From Phallusia mammillata (taxonomy: Eukaryota; Chordata; Ascidiacea; Phlebobranchia; Ascidiidae), in NCBI GenBank assembly GCA_003260075.1, contig QLIY01000470.1, positions 58,950 to 122,949 on the forward strand: 64,000 nucleotides of DNA. Direction: 5' to 3'. The notes under the pieces are model-generated. The model ran no database searches. It saw only the letters and a list, made by a program, of their open reading frames with translations, and had not been told where the DNA came from. Both the position numbers and the translations under genes were made by a program. Shown here piece by piece: positions 52,273 to 55,200 of the stretch (its first letter is position 1; each line of letters starts with the position of its first letter).

Positions 52273-55200
52273 TCCGGTGGATCTGGAGGTAGTGGCGGCT
52301 CCGGTGGCTCTGGAGGTTCCGGAGGCTCTGGTGGAAGCGGCGGTTCTGGTGGAGGTGGAGGAGGAAGCGGAGGAGTTGGATCCGGTCTTACACATGGAAC
52401 ATTCTGGACACCATCAGATTGCCCAGTGGTGGGTCCTGTGGATGATGTTGACTCGCCCGACGATTGTGGATGTACAAGGTAGAATTGTTGTACAACTTGT
52501 TTAGAGATGGGCCGTTATTATTGCAACTAGTCGCATTTGTGGATAGTTATGTCCTATGCATTTCCAGACGATACTGTTACCTACTTTTTGTGATGAGTTT
52601 TGCAAATTTAAAAACACGTTTCAGCCTATCCTTATAATTTAAAACATAACTTTGACACAACCTAATCGAATTGTGTACATGCAAGTACAAAATATTAAAA
52701 TTCATTAGCGAACTGTTTTGCTCGTAGTATTGTTAGCATCCGTAACAAAGAACTTACAAAATTCTGTTAAAGTAACGTTTGAAAGCAGTAACAAGGTAAG
52801 ATTGTTGTACAACTTGACTCGGTTATTAGTTGAGTAAGAATGGTTGGGATTGGTCGCTGTCTCGGTTGATAAGTCTTGTGCATTTTCAAACGAGACTGCT
52901 GCTTGTTATTATATTAAGTTGAGCTACAATTTTTACAGCATATTTCAGCCTTATTATCTCTCACATAATTTTATGCTTGTATGTATTAAAATTTATCAAA
53001 ACTGTTCAGCTAGCTTTTATGCTTGTAGTATTCTTAGGTAGCATAGCATCCGTAACCAATTACCTAATAAATATCCCTTATCCCTAAAGTGGATGGTCTT
53101 TGCTTTACGATTTTCTGTTTGTGTGTGTAGTACGCCCGAGCCCCCGATTCAAGTATTCGATGACAATGACACGAGCTGGGCTGAAGACGCCTGTAGAGAC
53201 GCTTTGTCCCCAATGATGGACAACCCGTTGTGTGAAGAAGGGCTGGGTGAAAATCAGGATATCTTCATGGAGCAGTGCATCCAGGAAGTCTTACTGCACA
53301 ACGACACAGCGTGCGCACAGACACTGGCTGATGCATACGTTGGCGTCTGCAGGTAAGCGCTCCTGTTATCTACTGAGAGAGAGAGCCAGACGAACACCTG
53401 AAACATGTTTGATTATCGAAATAATGCCGGTTTTTTCGGTTCGAGTCTACTTTTCCGGTAGTTTAGTTGTTCAGTTATACTTTTTCTAAATGCGCAAAGT
53501 AGTAGAAGCCCATCCCTCCACTTACAAAACTTTTTACCGTTGCACGCAATTTTTAACCACGATTAGCATAGACTGCCATTGACCAATACCTTCGGATTTT
53601 AAAATTTCTAATACCGAATGACATTCTAACCGAATTTCTGCAGATTTACCTTAGACCTTCCCGACCCTTGTATATCGAATCCATGCCAGAACGACGGTGT
53701 TTGCGACAACAGGGACGGTACAACCTACCAATGCAACTGCACTTGTGGATGGAGTGGCGTAAACTGCGAGATCAACATCAGTAAGTTGATTGACTGGCAG
53801 ACTTTTGCTGCTACCTTTGTCCGGTTTTTAATTCATGAATTTGTTGTGCAGACGAATGCGAAGTGAACTTGTGCCAGAACGGAGCGCAGTGTGTGGACGA
53901 GATATGTGGATATCATTGCATCTGCACTGCTGGATACGCCGGATTCTTCTGTCAAACACGTGAGTTCAAATCTAAAACTTTTGTTAATTTTACTTCATAA
54001 ATTTACATTTAAATTGTTGTAGTGATGTTAATTGTTTGCTAAAAATGAAATCTGGCATTATGAGCTACCTCGGAGCAGCTTTTGTAATCTGGAATATGTG
54101 ACATTTACACTAATAGATTAGATAACAAACACAGCTTAATACGCTTTTTTAACCTTCTTTAATGTTTCTAATGCTCTAGCTGTGCTGGTAGGGCAGATGA
54201 GTTAAAAATCAACAACAAGGGTTTTGGTACCAATTAAAGTGACTATACTAACCAGCAGTAAGATGCCAAAAGTAAAAACTACTTGTAGAATAGAAAAAAG
54301 AAAATCATATACTAGAAAACAGTAAAAGAAAATGCAAGAGAGAAAATGCCTTGTAAAAACGCACCTTCTAAAATCAATGCATTTTCCCCCCCCCCAGAAA
54401 ATCATATACTAGAAAACAGTAAAAGAAAATGCAAGAGAGAAAAGGCCTTGTAAAAACGCACCTTCTAAAATCGGAGTTTTAATGCATTTAAACAGTAAAA
54501 AATACATTCGTTTATTACTTATTCCAGCGTGCATGGATCCATTGGGCATTGAAGAGTGCACAATAGCAGATGAACAGTTCAGTGCTTCTTCTGAGCGTCG
54601 TTACCAGCGCGTCTGGTTCATGAAGTGGTCTGCACACAAGGCCAGACTTTACAACAGCGGATGGTAAGCAAACTGTAAATGTTTCTTCAGTCGTCTTTAT
54701 TTACATTTGGACTAGTATATATTTGTTCCCAACGGTATAAGCCGGGGTTAGAAATCCACCTGCAATGCTGTATATGTCAGGCGTTGGCAATCTGTTGAAC
54801 TTTGCGTGCATATTTAATTATTATATCTGATTAACTGGTAATGGCCCCCCCCCCCGATTTTAAACACTATGACGTCATAACAAAAGTAATTAATAGCTTG
54901 AATTGTATGATAAAGTGAGTAAATATAATTCTGAATTATTTAGGGCTTCCGCGCCCCCCCCCCAGCAAGCACATTGACTCGTGCTTGTCGGTTCGATTTT
55001 AAACACTATGACGTCATAACAAAAGCAATTAATAGTTTGAATTGTATAAAGTGAGTAAATATAATTTTAAATTGTTTAGGGCTTCCGCATGGATTCCATC
55101 TGACGATGACTGGGAACCTTGGATTCAAGTGAGTTTCCCCGAAGAAACCAGAATTACAGCAATCGCCACCCAGGTATGTTTTAAGCACCTAACATGTAAT

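Noticed and set aside
52144..52395. Polyglycine/polyserine reading on the minus strand
   Set aside because: It is the shadow of the C run and of the GGS-coding exon on the plus strand.
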